A stretch of 64,000 nucleotides of DNA, taken from Xenorhabdus griffiniae. Lineage in GTDB: Bacteria; Pseudomonadota; Gammaproteobacteria; Enterobacterales; Enterobacteriaceae. Shown piece after piece: positions 48,262 through 57,563 of this stretch. Where the stretch lies: positions 248,001 to 312,000 of the forward strand of contig NZ_CP147737.1 of NCBI RefSeq assembly GCF_037265215.1, written 5' to 3'. The notes under the pieces are model-generated. The model was not told where the DNA came from. It did not search any database and was given only the letters and a program-made list of their open reading frames with translations. The position numbers and the translations under genes are program-made. The first letter of the stretch is position 1. Each line of letters starts with the position of its first letter.

Positions 48262-50982
48262 ATGATCCAGATTGATCTGCCTACCCTTGTAAATCGTTTA
48301 AACCCGATGACCCGCCATGCACTGGAAGCTGCGGCGGCATCCTGCGTCAGCCAGCAACAACCTGAAATTACGGTTGCGCAGCTGCTGCTCCAAATGATCG
48401 ATACGCCACTCAGTGATGTGCGACTCATCCTCAGTAAAGCCGACATCGATAAAGATCTGCTGAAAGAACAGCTCGATCAGGTAATGACGCACCATCAATC
48501 GCTTGTGCAGACCTACCCCAATTTTTCCCCAATGTTGGTGGAGTGGTTACAGGATAGCTGGCTGTTGGCTTCCACAGAGATGCAACACGGCGAACTGCGC
48601 AGCGGCGTTATGCTGATTGCGTTGCTATTTAGCCCGCTGCGTTACTTGGCACCACAAACTGCGCGTTTGCTGGCCGGTATCAACCGTGAATTATTGCGCC
48701 AAAACTTTGCAGAATGGACGAATGGTTCGGCTGAGCAGCCTTTTGCGGACAACAGCAATCAAGATGGGCAGGGCGTACATCCGGCAAACAGTGACAGTTT
48801 GCTGGTACGCTTTACCCAGAACATGACCGAACAGGCACGTCAGGGCAAGCTTGATCCGGTTTTATGCCGTGATAACGAGATCGATCTGATGATCGACATC
48901 CTTTGTCGCCGCCGCAAAAACAACCCTATCGTAGTAGGTGAAGCGGGAGTCGGCAAAAGTGCCCTGATTGAAGGTTTGGCATTGCGCATTATTAACGATC
49001 GCGTACCGGAAAAATTGCGCAACAGTGAACTGATGACATTGGATCTGGGGGCATTGCAGGCAGGGGCAGCGGTTAAGGGTGAATTTGAAAAACGCTTCAA
49101 AGGCATCATGGCTGAAATTAGCCAATCGGCAAAACCCATCATCCTGTTTATTGATGAAGCTCATACCCTGATCGGTGCGGGCAATCAAGCGGGGGGATTG
49201 GATATCTCCAACCTGCTGAAACCGGCTTTGGCACGTGGTGAGCTGAAAACTATCGCAGCCACCACATGGAGCGAATACAAGAAATATTTTGAAAAAGATG
49301 CCGCGTTGTCCCGTCGTTTCCAACTGGTGAAAGTTTCTGAGCCAACAGCGGATGAAGCAACCGTCATCATGCGCGGCTTGCGTGCTATTTACGAACAGGC
49401 GCATGGCGTGCTGATTGATGATGAAGCCCTGAAAGCCTCTGCGGTATTGAGTGACCGTTATCTTTCCGGTCGCCAATTGCCGGACAAAGCCATTGACGTG
49501 CTGGATACGGCCTGTGCCCGTGTTGCTATAAATCTGACTTCACCACCGCGTCAGATCTCCTCGCTGACGACTGAACTGCACCAGATGCAAATGGAAATCG
49601 ATGTGCTGGAGAGGGAGCAACGCATGGGATTGAACATCCACGCTGAGCGGCTGGAAGCGTTGCAAAATCAGCAGAAAGACGTTCAGCAGAAACTCACCGC
49701 GTTAGAAATTAGCTGGCAACAGCAGCAAGAGTTGGTGAAACAAATCATCGAACTGCGCCACCAGTTACTGGCTAATGATACTTTCGTTGAAAATGCGGTT
49801 GAAGAAATTGCCGGCGATGAGGATACACATGAAGCAACTAAACCAGGCGAAACCGCAGAAGAAGCCGAGGTAGTAGAGGTAGTAATAGAAGAAGTTGCCG
49901 ACGAACAATCCTTGATCGAAAAACTGGCGACGCTCAACACCCGATTGGCAGAACTACAGCAGAAGCAAACACTGGTTTCCCCACATGTGGATAAAACCCA
50001 GATTGCGGCAGTGATTGCCGAGTGGACGGGCGTGCCATTGAACCGCTTGTCACAAAGCGAACTGTCCATCGTCACTGAATTGCCTGTTCACTTGGGACAA
50101 AGCATCAAGGGGCAGGAAATTGCGATCCAGTGCTTGCACAAACACTTGCTGACTGCCAGGGCAGATTTGCGTCGTCCGGGGCGTCCTCTTGGGGCATTCC
50201 TGTTGGTAGGACCAAGTGGTGTCGGTAAGACAGAAACCGTCTTGCAAATTGCGGAACTGATGTTTGGTGGCCGTCAATACCTCACCACCATCAACATGTC
50301 CGAGTTTCAGGAGAAACATACGGTTTCCCGTCTGATCGGTTCACCTCCGGGTTACGTAGGATATGGCGAAGGTGGTGTACTGACCGAAGCCATTCGCCAG
50401 AAACCGTATTCAGTTGTCTTGTTGGATGAAGTGGAAAAAGCCCACCCTGACGTATTGAACCTGTTCTATCAGGCTTTCGACAAAGGGGAACTGGCGGATG
50501 GAGAAGGACGCATTATCGATTGTAAAAACGTCGTGTTCTTCCTGACATCAAACCTGGGCTATCAAACCATCGTAGACAATGCCGAACAGCCAGCGCAGAT
50601 CAACGACCTGCTTTACCCTGAATTAGCGGCATTCTTCAAACCCGCCTTGTTGGCGCGTATGGAAGTGATCCCATACTTGCCGTTGGGCCATGAGACGCTG
50701 AAAACCATTATTCAGGGCAAACTGGCTCGACTGGATACCCTGCTGACTCAACGTTTCAACGCTGAAGTCACCATCAGCGATGAGGTGTCTGAAGAGATCC
50801 TGCAACGTGCTACCCGCGCGGAAAACGGTGCCCGTATGCTGGAGTCCATCATTGATGGCGCACTGCTACCGCCAGTGTCACTACTGCTGTTGCAGAAAAT
50901 GGCAGCGGGTACACCAATCAAGGCGATTCACTTAACCGTGGTTGAACACGAATTCCGTGCAGAGGTTGAGGAGGCAGAATAA
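48262..50982 (+). CDS. clpV: T6SS AAA+ ATPase ClpV (TssH)
   Basis: Hexameric unfoldase that disassembles contracted TssBC sheath for reuse. The 906 residues hold an N-domain (1-160) and two AAA+ domains with Walker A GEAGVGKS (226-233) and GPSGVGKT (about 650-657), and Walker B ILFIDEAH and [15 protein letters not shown] coiled middle domain sits between them. After it comes an acidic linker (about residues 518-555, rich in Glu, Val and Ala) longer than I recall for typical ClpV. It starts 9 bp after tssL and its stop overlaps the next gene by 1 base (TAATG). Confidence 0.95.
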   Translation: MIQIDLPTLVNRLNPMTRHALEAAAASCVSQQQPEITVAQLLLQMIDTPLSDVRLILSKADIDKDLLKEQLDQVMTHHQSLVQTYPNFSPMLVEWLQDSWLLASTEMQHGELRSGVMLIALLFSPLRYLAPQTARLLAGINRELLRQNFAEWTNGSAEQPFADNSNQDGQGVHPANSDSLLVRFTQNMTEQARQGKLDPVLCRDNEIDLMIDILCRRRKNNPIVVGEAGVGKSALIEGLALRIINDRVPEKLRNSELMTLDLGALQAGAAVKGEFEKRFKGIMAEISQSAKPIILFIDEAHTLIGAGNQAGGLDISNLLKPALARGELKTIAATTWSEYKKYFEKDAALSRRFQLVKVSEPTADEATVIMRGLRAIYEQAHGVLIDDEALKASAVLSDRYLSGRQLPDKAIDVLDTACARVAINLTSPPRQISSLTTELHQMQMEIDVLEREQRMGLNIHAERLEALQNQQKDVQQKLTALEISWQQQQELVKQIIELRHQLLANDTFVENAVEEIAGDEDTHEATKPGETAEEAEVVEVVIEEVADEQSLIEKLATLNTRLAELQQKQTLVSPHVDKTQIAAVIAEWTGVPLNRLSQSELSIVTELPVHLGQSIKGQEIAIQCLHKHLLTARADLRRPGRPLGAFLLVGPSGVGKTETVLQIAELMFGGRQYLTTINMSEFQEKHTVSRLIGSPPGYVGYGEGGVLTEAIRQKPYSVVLLDEVEKAHPDVLNLFYQAFDKGELADGEGRIIDCKNVVFFLTSNLGYQTIVDNAEQPAQINDLLYPELAAFFKPALLARMEVIPYLPLGHETLKTIIQGKLARLDTLLTQRFNAEVTISDEVSEEILQRATRAENGARMLESIIDGALLPPVSLLLLQKMAAGTPIKAIHLTVVEHEFRAEVEEAE

Positions 50983-51779
50983 TGAAACAGCGGCTGAAAA
51001 GCGCGTTAGCGTTATTGGAAAATGACACTGTAGAACAATTGGTTGACCATTTTTTGCAGGTCAGCCATAGCTCGCGTTTTGATGCCCTGTTGGTTTTCCT
51101 GCTCAACATCAACGAAAACAGGTTGGAATGCTACAACCTGCCGGAGACTCAGCAAACCAGTTCGCGTCGATTACAGGTGGACATTGATGACGTCAATAAC
51201 CCGTTGATACAGGTACTACGCAAGGGAACCCCGACTATTTGGGATTCCCTTAATCACGGGGTACGCATTGACGAGTCTTATTTCCGCACGTTTATTGCAG
51301 AACTCCCGCATAACTGTGGGTTGTACGGCATTCCCCTGTTTGACTGCAACGGGCAGGCTTGTGGTGTGATCGCTATCTTTGCCGAAAATGTCCGCCATTT
51401 CACCAACAATGAAAACATGTTCGGCATCTATTGCCATGTCATGCAACATCGCCTGAAAAAATTGCAGGAACTCGAACAACTGCGCGGACAGTTACGCCAA
51501 ATCCGCCAGGTATTTCAGGTTCAACGCCAAAAAGAAAAACAATTGGATGAATTGCTTGCTTCCCTGAGTGAATCGAAAAACCCGGCGGCAGTTAGCAGTA
51601 TCTCCGTGGATTACAGTCACATCGATAATCTGCCAAAGGCCATAGAAGAATTTGAAAGTGCCGTGTTGATTCAACGTCAGCGTCAGTTTGGTAACGACAC
51701 CAGATTGATCGCACAAAGCCTGGGACTTGCCCAGCGGACGTTGGTTTACAAACTGGCTAAGTACGGGTGTAGATTATGA
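50982..51779 (+). CDS. VasH-like regulator lacking the AAA+ domain (putative sensor + Fis-type HTH)
   Basis: A 265-residue protein in the place where T6SS loci often carry the sigma-54 activator VasH. Residues about 20-160 look GAF-like (LLVFLLNINENRLECYNLPE, LYGIPLFDCNGQACGVIAIF). A coiled segment follows (about 150-190, LKKLQELEQLRGQLRQIRQV). Residues about 222-265 form a Fis/HTH_8 helix-turn-helix (IAQSLGLAQRTLVYKLAKYG). The central AAA+ domain with Walker and GAFTGA motifs is absent, so it cannot remodel sigma-54 polymerase. It may be a DNA-binding repressor/activator, or a partner for another activator. Its ATGA overlaps tagO. The domain identification is by eye. Confidence 0.7.
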   Translation: MKQRLKSALALLENDTVEQLVDHFLQVSHSSRFDALLVFLLNINENRLECYNLPETQQTSSRRLQVDIDDVNNPLIQVLRKGTPTIWDSLNHGVRIDESYFRTFIAELPHNCGLYGIPLFDCNGQACGVIAIFAENVRHFTNNENMFGIYCHVMQHRLKKLQELEQLRGQLRQIRQVFQVQRQKEKQLDELLASLSESKNPAAVSSISVDYSHIDNLPKAIEEFESAVLIQRQRQFGNDTRLIAQSLGLAQRTLVYKLAKYGCRL

Positions 51780-52444
51780 ATATTGTTTTAATTATCAGTT
51801 CATTGCTCGCTTCATTGACAGGGAACCCCAAGCTTGCAGAGGTGGCAGAACCAAAGGAAGTGGTTGCGGTAAAGGAAGAGCAAAATTTAGATGAGTTGCA
51901 TAAATGCCGCTTTGAGCCGTCTCCTCTTATTCGGCTGGCATGTTATGACAAAGCGTTAAATAACCTCAAGTTCAAAACGGTGCAAATCCCTATCGAAAAT
52001 ATGGGACCTCTATGGCGGCAAGCGATGGAACAGGAGATGAAACGTACCGATTACTCGACCAGCTTCATTGTGACGCAGGGAGAGAATGGTGCGACACCGA
52101 TTATCTTGACCACGCCCGCGATTGGGGTACCGCCCCCACGTCCTGTATTAATGCTGAGTTGCATTGACAGTATCACCCGCTTGCAGGTGGCACTGCCTAA
52201 GCCCGTAGAGTCAGGGGTTGTCACGGTGGCAACAGACAGAACCGAATACCGTACTGAATGGTTCGTGCGGGAACAGGGTTACTTATGGGAATCCAGTCGT
52301 GGCTTACCGGGTATTGAAGAAATCAAGCGCCTGATGAACAGCGATCGGATGAGTATTACAGGCAGTAATGGTAGCCAGATAACCTTTAACATTTCTCAGT
52401 TGGAGCAGGCAGCGAAGCCATTACGTGCTGCTTGCCGTTGGTAA
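51776..52444 (+). CDS. T6SS-associated protein TagO (VasI family)
   Basis: A 222-residue VasI/TagO-type protein starting MNIVLIISSLLASLTGNPKL with an N-terminal hydrophobic segment (signal peptide or anchor). The diagnostic cysteine-containing block LDELHKCRFEPSPLIRLACYD is at about residues 38-58. The family is found in many T6SS loci, where it acts in or near the periplasm and is accessory to the core machine. It overlaps the upstream regulator gene by 4 bp. The tssA ATG follows 5 bp after its stop. Confidence 0.85.
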   Translation: MNIVLIISSLLASLTGNPKLAEVAEPKEVVAVKEEQNLDELHKCRFEPSPLIRLACYDKALNNLKFKTVQIPIENMGPLWRQAMEQEMKRTDYSTSFIVTQGENGATPIILTTPAIGVPPPRPVLMLSCIDSITRLQVALPKPVESGVVTVATDRTEYRTEWFVREQGYLWESSRGLPGIEEIKRLMNSDRMSITGSNGSQITFNISQLEQAAKPLRAACRW

Positions 52445-52449
52445 TCGAC

Positions 52450-53877
52450 ATGGACATCAGAACACAATTCGATTGGTTCGGCTCCCTGCTGGCCCCCCTG
52501 TCCGACGAACAGATTGGTAAGGCACTGGGAGATAACGAACCCGCATGGGAATACATTGACGGCGAAATGATCAAATTTGGTTCGCTGTCACATGGCTCGT
52601 TGGATGTTGAAGAGATTCAGCGTCAGGCACTGCAATTATTGAGTGAAAACAGCAAAGATTTTCGGTTGATGGTTCATCTGCTACGTACCCTGCAACATGC
52701 TGGCAACGCAGCAGAACTGATCCTCGCAATGGAGCTGCTGACCGAATATGTCAAAAACTACTGGGAAAAAGCCTGGCCAACCAAGCCACAGTTAAAACGT
52801 CGGCTGGCACAGCAAGTTCTCAAGCGTTTCGACTCCGCCCAGGGCAGTTTTATTGAACAAGCAAGCAAAAGTGAACGGGATGATGCGCAAGGCGCGTTAG
52901 CACATCTCGCGCAATGCTGGCATACCTATGAACCTGAGCTTGCTAAAGACATCGATCAACTGCGCGTTCGTTATAACCGTCAGCCAGAAGCCGTCCCTGT
53001 GGAGACAAAGCCTGCACCTGCTGTGGTGCCAGCGTCCTCTTTTGCTGAACCCATGGCGCAAACGCCACCGATGCCAGACGTTGACGTTAACAGTTCGAGC
53101 GAAAAAGCGTGGAAGCAGACTTTGATGACCGTCGCAGATCTGCTGTGCGAACGGCATCCCGAATTACCTGTTGGTTATTCCCTGCGTCGTCACGCGGTAT
53201 GGCACACCATCACCACGGCACCGATGGCGAATGCAACAGGCAAAACCCCTTTGGCACCCACTTCCGCCGATCGTACAGCTGATTATTTGGCGAGATTACC
53301 GCAGGCGGACAACAAATTGCTCCAGCAAATTGAGCAAAGTTTGACGCTTGCTCCTTACTGGCTGGATGGTCATGTCATTGCCGCACAAGCCGCATTGCAA
53401 TTGGGGTACGGGAATGTCGCTCAGGCTATTCGTGATGAGCTGAATGCCTTTCTGGAACGGTTGCCCGTGCTGAAAACCTTAAGTTTTTCTGACATGAGCC
53501 CGTTTATTTCCCCTGAAACCCTCGACTGGCTCACGCCTGAGCCTGTGGCTACGGGTAAGGGTTCCGTTTCTGCTGATCAGGAAGCTATCTGGCAATGTTT
53601 CCAGCAACAGGGATTGGAAGCAGCCTTGAAAAGGCTGGAAGAACATCAGCAACAGTTAACGGAGCCACGGGATCAATTCTATGGTCAATGGCTCAACGCC
53701 CAATTGCTTGAAGAAGCCGGCATGACCGCACTGGCTCAACAGCATTACCGGAATTTGTTACACACGGGACAACACATGCAACTTACTCAATGGGAACCCA
53801 GCCTGCTGGCTTTATTGGCTGAAAAACTCCCTTCTCCTCTCAAGGATACGGCTTCAAACAGGAGTGTTAACCCATGA
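52450..53877 (+). CDS. tssA: T6SS cap/baseplate protein TssA (VasJ type, ImpA_N domain)
   Basis: A 475-residue TssA-family protein with an N-terminal ImpA_N domain (about residues 10-130, GSLLAPLSDEQIGKALGDNE and VHLLRTLQHAGNAAELILAM) and a C-terminal VasJ region that binds the distal sheath end or baseplate. An in-frame TTG at 52432 exists, but the ATG at 52450 (MDIRTQFDWFGSL) fits the family and does not overlap tagO. A proline/alanine linker (about 175-215) divides the two parts. It overlaps tssM by 4 bp. Confidence 0.9.
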   Translation: MDIRTQFDWFGSLLAPLSDEQIGKALGDNEPAWEYIDGEMIKFGSLSHGSLDVEEIQRQALQLLSENSKDFRLMVHLLRTLQHAGNAAELILAMELLTEYVKNYWEKAWPTKPQLKRRLAQQVLKRFDSAQGSFIEQASKSERDDAQGALAHLAQCWHTYEPELAKDIDQLRVRYNRQPEAVPVETKPAPAVVPASSFAEPMAQTPPMPDVDVNSSSEKAWKQTLMTVADLLCERHPELPVGYSLRRHAVWHTITTAPMANATGKTPLAPTSADRTADYLARLPQADNKLLQQIEQSLTLAPYWLDGHVIAAQAALQLGYGNVAQAIRDELNAFLERLPVLKTLSFSDMSPFISPETLDWLTPEPVATGKGSVSADQEAIWQCFQQQGLEAALKRLEEHQQQLTEPRDQFYGQWLNAQLLEEAGMTALAQQHYRNLLHTGQHMQLTQWEPSLLALLAEKLPSPLKDTASNRSVNP

Positions 53878-56800
53878 AATGGCCCTCTTTGTCATCTTTG
53901 GCTCCATTGAAATCCGCCTTGCCAACATTGGCAAAGTTCAAATCTCTGCCACGCCTCAAGGCATTGATGGCACTGATTCTGGCGCTTATCCCCTGCTTGC
54001 TGTTAATTGCGGTCTGGTGGTGGGGGCCGGAATGGAAACTGCGCAACGATTATCCACTGGAAAGCCTCGCGGCACGCTGGCTGGCAACAATTATCATTGT
54101 CATGATGGTCGTGTTCTGGGTTGGTATAAAAGCTTGGCGTCGCTTGCGGACACTGGAAAAACTGAATCTTGACGTTGAACTGAAAGTGGTTGATCCGGTA
54201 CGGGTGGATATTGAACATCAGGATCGCTATCTCGATCACTGGAAATCCCAGCTACAACGCCATCTGGACTCGTACAATTACCTGTATGAACGGCCGTGGT
54301 ACATCATCATCGGGAGTCAAAAAAGTGGTAAATCCTCGCTGATCAAGGAGGGTTATAAACTCTCCGAAATCGCAGCACCGGAATATTTGCGTCAGGATGG
54401 CGAGGTGCCTCTGATGCTGCGTTGCTGGTTAGGGGAAAAAGCGGTCATCATCGATCCGAAAGGCCAGTTAATTGACCAGCCCGTCCCGCTTAACAGCGAC
54501 AAACCGCAAATCAATAGCCGTCTGTGGGAAGCCTTGCTGAATTGGTTGGCTGAAAACCGTCAGCGCCAGCCCCTCAACGGCATTATCCTGACCGTGGATA
54601 CTTTGCGTCTGATGTCTGATAGCCGTGAACAGCGCGAACGCTATGTGAGGGAGATCCACCAGCGCCTGCAAGATATTCGCCTGACCTTCCACAGTCAGTT
54701 ACCGCTTTATCTGGTGATGACCAAAATTGATTTATTGCACGGCTTTGAGGCGATGTACCAGTCCCTGGATCGCAAACTGCGTGACCAGATTTTGGGGGTG
54801 ACCTTCAGCCTGAATAACCGCGATGAAAAAGCGTGGCGCAGTGAACTGGAAGCATTCTGGAAACAGTGGATGAACAACCTGAATGTGGCAATGCCGGACA
54901 TGATGCTGAACAATGTGGACGCCAACCAGCGCCGCGCCCTGTTCAGTTTTACCCGTCAGATTCAGGGGCTGTACAGCTATATCACTCAGATGCTGGAAGA
55001 TATTCTGTATAACGATGAACACCATCGCCCCACTTTGCGTGGTGTCTATTTGACATCAGCTCATCAGCGGGGACAGATGGATGACCTGTTCACCCAGTCC
55101 GCTTCGGCCCAGTATCACCTGGGATCGCAGGCGTACCCGACCTGGCCGGCGGGCGATACCCTGCCGTACTTCACCCATTCGCTGTTCGACAATGTCTTGC
55201 TGGCCGAGCCGAACCTGGCGGCGGAAAACCGCATCTGGCTGAGCCGCAATCGGCGCCAGTTGTATACCTTCTCCGTGATTAGTGCAGCGGTCATTCTGGC
55301 GATGTGGGGAGGCTGGCATTACTTCTACCAGAAAAATTACCGGGCCGGTGAAGAAGTGTTAGCGCAGGCGAAAAATTTCTTGTCCGTCCCGCCACCGAAA
55401 GGGGATGACCGCTACGGTAACCTCCAGTTGCCGCTGCTTAACCCCATTCGGGATGCTACCTTGGCTTACGGTAACTATCACGACAACAAATCCTTCCTGA
55501 CTGACATGGCGTTATACCAGGGGGACGGAGTCGGGCCGTATGTGGAAGGCACCTACCTGAAACTGCTGGAGCAGCGTTTCCTGCCGGCACTGATGCTGGG
55601 ATTACTGGATGATTTAAATCAGGCTCCGGCTGGCAGTGAAGCGAAGCTTGAGATCTTGCGTGTGATGCGCATGATGGAAGACGCCAGCAAGCGTAACAGT
55701 GGCCTGGTGGCGCAATACATGCGTGAACGCTGGAGCAAGGCGTTCCACGGTCAGCGTGATGTGCAGGACGCATTGCTGACTCACCTGAACTACGCGCTGG
55801 AGCGGACGGATTGGAAGGAAAAACGGGATAACGGTGAACAGGATGCAATAGATCGCTTCGCCCCGTTTGTCAAACCGATCCGGCAGGCGCAACAGGAGTT
55901 GAAAGCGCTTTCCGTCAACCAGCGGGTGTACCAGAACCTGCGTATCAAGGCTCAGGACGCTTTGCCTGCGCCGATCAACTTGCGCGACCAGATTGGTCCG
56001 AGCTTTGACAGTGTGTTTGTAGCCAGCAACGAAAAACGGCTGGTGGTGCCGCAATTCCTGACTCGCCACGGCTTGATGGATTATTTCGTCCAGCAGGGCA
56101 ATGAGCTGGTGGAGCTGACGGCAATGGATAGCTGGGTGCTGAACATCAAGAATAACAGCTCGGAAAAATACGGCGAACAGACGCCGTCACCGGTGAATGA
56201 TAAGTACAGTGACACCGATCAGTCGCGGATCCAGCGTGAAATCACCGAACTGTACGTGGCTGAATACACCGCGACCTGGCGGGCCGCGATGAACAACCTG
56301 GAAGTGCGTGACTTTGATGACCTGCCGCAAGCCATCAGTGCCATCGAACAGGTGATCAGTGGTGAGCAGCCCCTCAAGCGGGCGCTGCAAATCCTGAGCG
56401 ACAACACCACGCCGCCGTTGATAAACAACTCGCTGAGTGACAAGGAAAAACAGGCGTTGACGTTAAAAGAAGACTACCGCCTGTTAAACCGCATTAGCCG
56501 CGACTTTGCCCCGGAAACGGGGGTGCTGGTGGAGCAGGGGGATAAGGGCAGCACGTTGCACAGTGTTTACCAAAAACTGATGGCCCTGCACCGTTACCTG
56601 CTGGCGATCCAGAACTCACCGGTCCCGGGTAAGGCCGCCTTGCAGGCCGTTCAGATGCGTCTGGACAAGAACAACAGTGACGCCATTTTTGAAGTGCAGC
56701 AGATGGCGAAAAACCTGCCGGAGCCGCTGAACCGCTGGGTGGGCGAACTGGCTGAACAGGCGTGGCGCGTGGTGATGATGGAAGCGGTCCGCTCGCTGGA

Positions 56801-57482
56801 AGTGGAATGGAACGACACGGTGGTCAGGCAGTACAAGACCTATCTGGCGGGGCGCTATCCGTTCAACCCGCATGCCCGTGAAGAAGTGCCGTTGAGCGAG
56901 TTTGACCGTTTCTTCCGGCCGGGCGGGACGCTGGACGCGTTCTATCAGCAAAGCCTGAAACCGTTTGTGGAAAACAACCTGACCACGGGCACCGACGGCA
57001 AGATGCTGATCCGTCCCGATGTCATGAAACAGCTGGCGGTGGCGAACCGGATCCGCACCACCTTCTTTACCCCTCAAAACGGCCTCGGTACTCAGTTTGC
57101 CGTGGAGCCGATAAGCCTGAGTGGCAACAAACGCCGGGCCTTGCTGAATCTGGACGGCCAGCTGGTGGATTATGCCCATGGGCGCAGCAATGTGGCCCGT
57201 CTGGTCTGGCCCAACTCGATGCGCGCCGGCACGGAAAGCCAGCTGACGTTGATGCCGGCGAAAAGTAATCAGGCGCCGCGCGCGGTCAGCTTTAGCGGCC
57301 CGTGGGCCCAGCTGCGGCTGATTAACAGCGGCAAGCTGACTAACGTCCAGCCCGGTTTCTTTGATGTGCGCTTCAGTGTCGATAATGGCGAGATGACCTA
57401 CCGCATCTATGTGGATGAATCGGATAACCCGTTTGCCGGCGGGCTATTCAGCCAGTTCACACTGCCGGACACCCTGTATTAG
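53874..57482 (+). CDS. tssM: T6SS inner-membrane protein TssM (IcmF/VasK)
   Basis: Core of the TssJLM membrane complex, 1202 residues. Two N-terminal transmembrane helices are at about residues 31-50 and 69-90, a third at about 461-480. The cytoplasmic NTPase region has a Walker A GSQKSGKS (147-154). The periplasmic part (about 485-1202) contains the TssJ-binding end (VSFSGPWAQLRLINSG). GC rises within the gene near 55060: sampled 60-base lines before are about 47%, while most after are 60% or more. A recombination boundary is possible. It is the last gene before a strong terminator. Confidence 0.94.
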   Translation: MKWPSLSSLAPLKSALPTLAKFKSLPRLKALMALILALIPCLLLIAVWWWGPEWKLRNDYPLESLAARWLATIIIVMMVVFWVGIKAWRRLRTLEKLNLDVELKVVDPVRVDIEHQDRYLDHWKSQLQRHLDSYNYLYERPWYIIIGSQKSGKSSLIKEGYKLSEIAAPEYLRQDGEVPLMLRCWLGEKAVIIDPKGQLIDQPVPLNSDKPQINSRLWEALLNWLAENRQRQPLNGIILTVDTLRLMSDSREQRERYVREIHQRLQDIRLTFHSQLPLYLVMTKIDLLHGFEAMYQSLDRKLRDQILGVTFSLNNRDEKAWRSELEAFWKQWMNNLNVAMPDMMLNNVDANQRRALFSFTRQIQGLYSYITQMLEDILYNDEHHRPTLRGVYLTSAHQRGQMDDLFTQSASAQYHLGSQAYPTWPAGDTLPYFTHSLFDNVLLAEPNLAAENRIWLSRNRRQLYTFSVISAAVILAMWGGWHYFYQKNYRAGEEVLAQAKNFLSVPPPKGDDRYGNLQLPLLNPIRDATLAYGNYHDNKSFLTDMALYQGDGVGPYVEGTYLKLLEQRFLPALMLGLLDDLNQAPAGSEAKLEILRVMRMMEDASKRNSGLVAQYMRERWSKAFHGQRDVQDALLTHLNYALERTDWKEKRDNGEQDAIDRFAPFVKPIRQAQQELKALSVNQRVYQNLRIKAQDALPAPINLRDQIGPSFDSVFVASNEKRLVVPQFLTRHGLMDYFVQQGNELVELTAMDSWVLNIKNNSSEKYGEQTPSPVNDKYSDTDQSRIQREITELYVAEYTATWRAAMNNLEVRDFDDLPQAISAIEQVISGEQPLKRALQILSDNTTPPLINNSLSDKEKQALTLKEDYRLLNRISRDFAPETGVLVEQGDKGSTLHSVYQKLMALHRYLLAIQNSPVPGKAALQAVQMRLDKNNSDAIFEVQQMAKNLPEPLNRWVGELAEQAWRVVMMEAVRSLEVEWNDTVVRQYKTYLAGRYPFNPHAREEVPLSEFDRFFRPGGTLDAFYQQSLKPFVENNLTTGTDGKMLIRPDVMKQLAVANRIRTTFFTPQNGLGTQFAVEPISLSGNKRRALLNLDGQLVDYAHGRSNVARLVWPNSMRAGTESQLTLMPAKSNQAPRAVSFSGPWAQLRLINSGKLTNVQPGFFDVRFSVDNGEMTYRIYVDESDNPFAGGLFSQFTLPDTLY

Positions 57483-57517
57483 GGGCAGGCCGCGCATCAG
57501 TTTTAAGAGCCACCCCG

Positions 57518-57543
57518 CCCCCTGCCTTCGGGCAGGGGTTTTT
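57518..57543 (+). terminator. Rho-independent terminator with UUCG tetraloop
   Basis: CCCCTGCC (57519-57526) and GGCAGGGG (57531-57538) form an 8-bp stem closed by a C(UUCG)G tetraloop, followed by five T. It separates tssM from vasL, so the last four genes probably have their own transcription or read-through. Confidence 0.85.
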
Positions 57544-57563
57544 GTAAGGAGAAAAGCGAGAAG

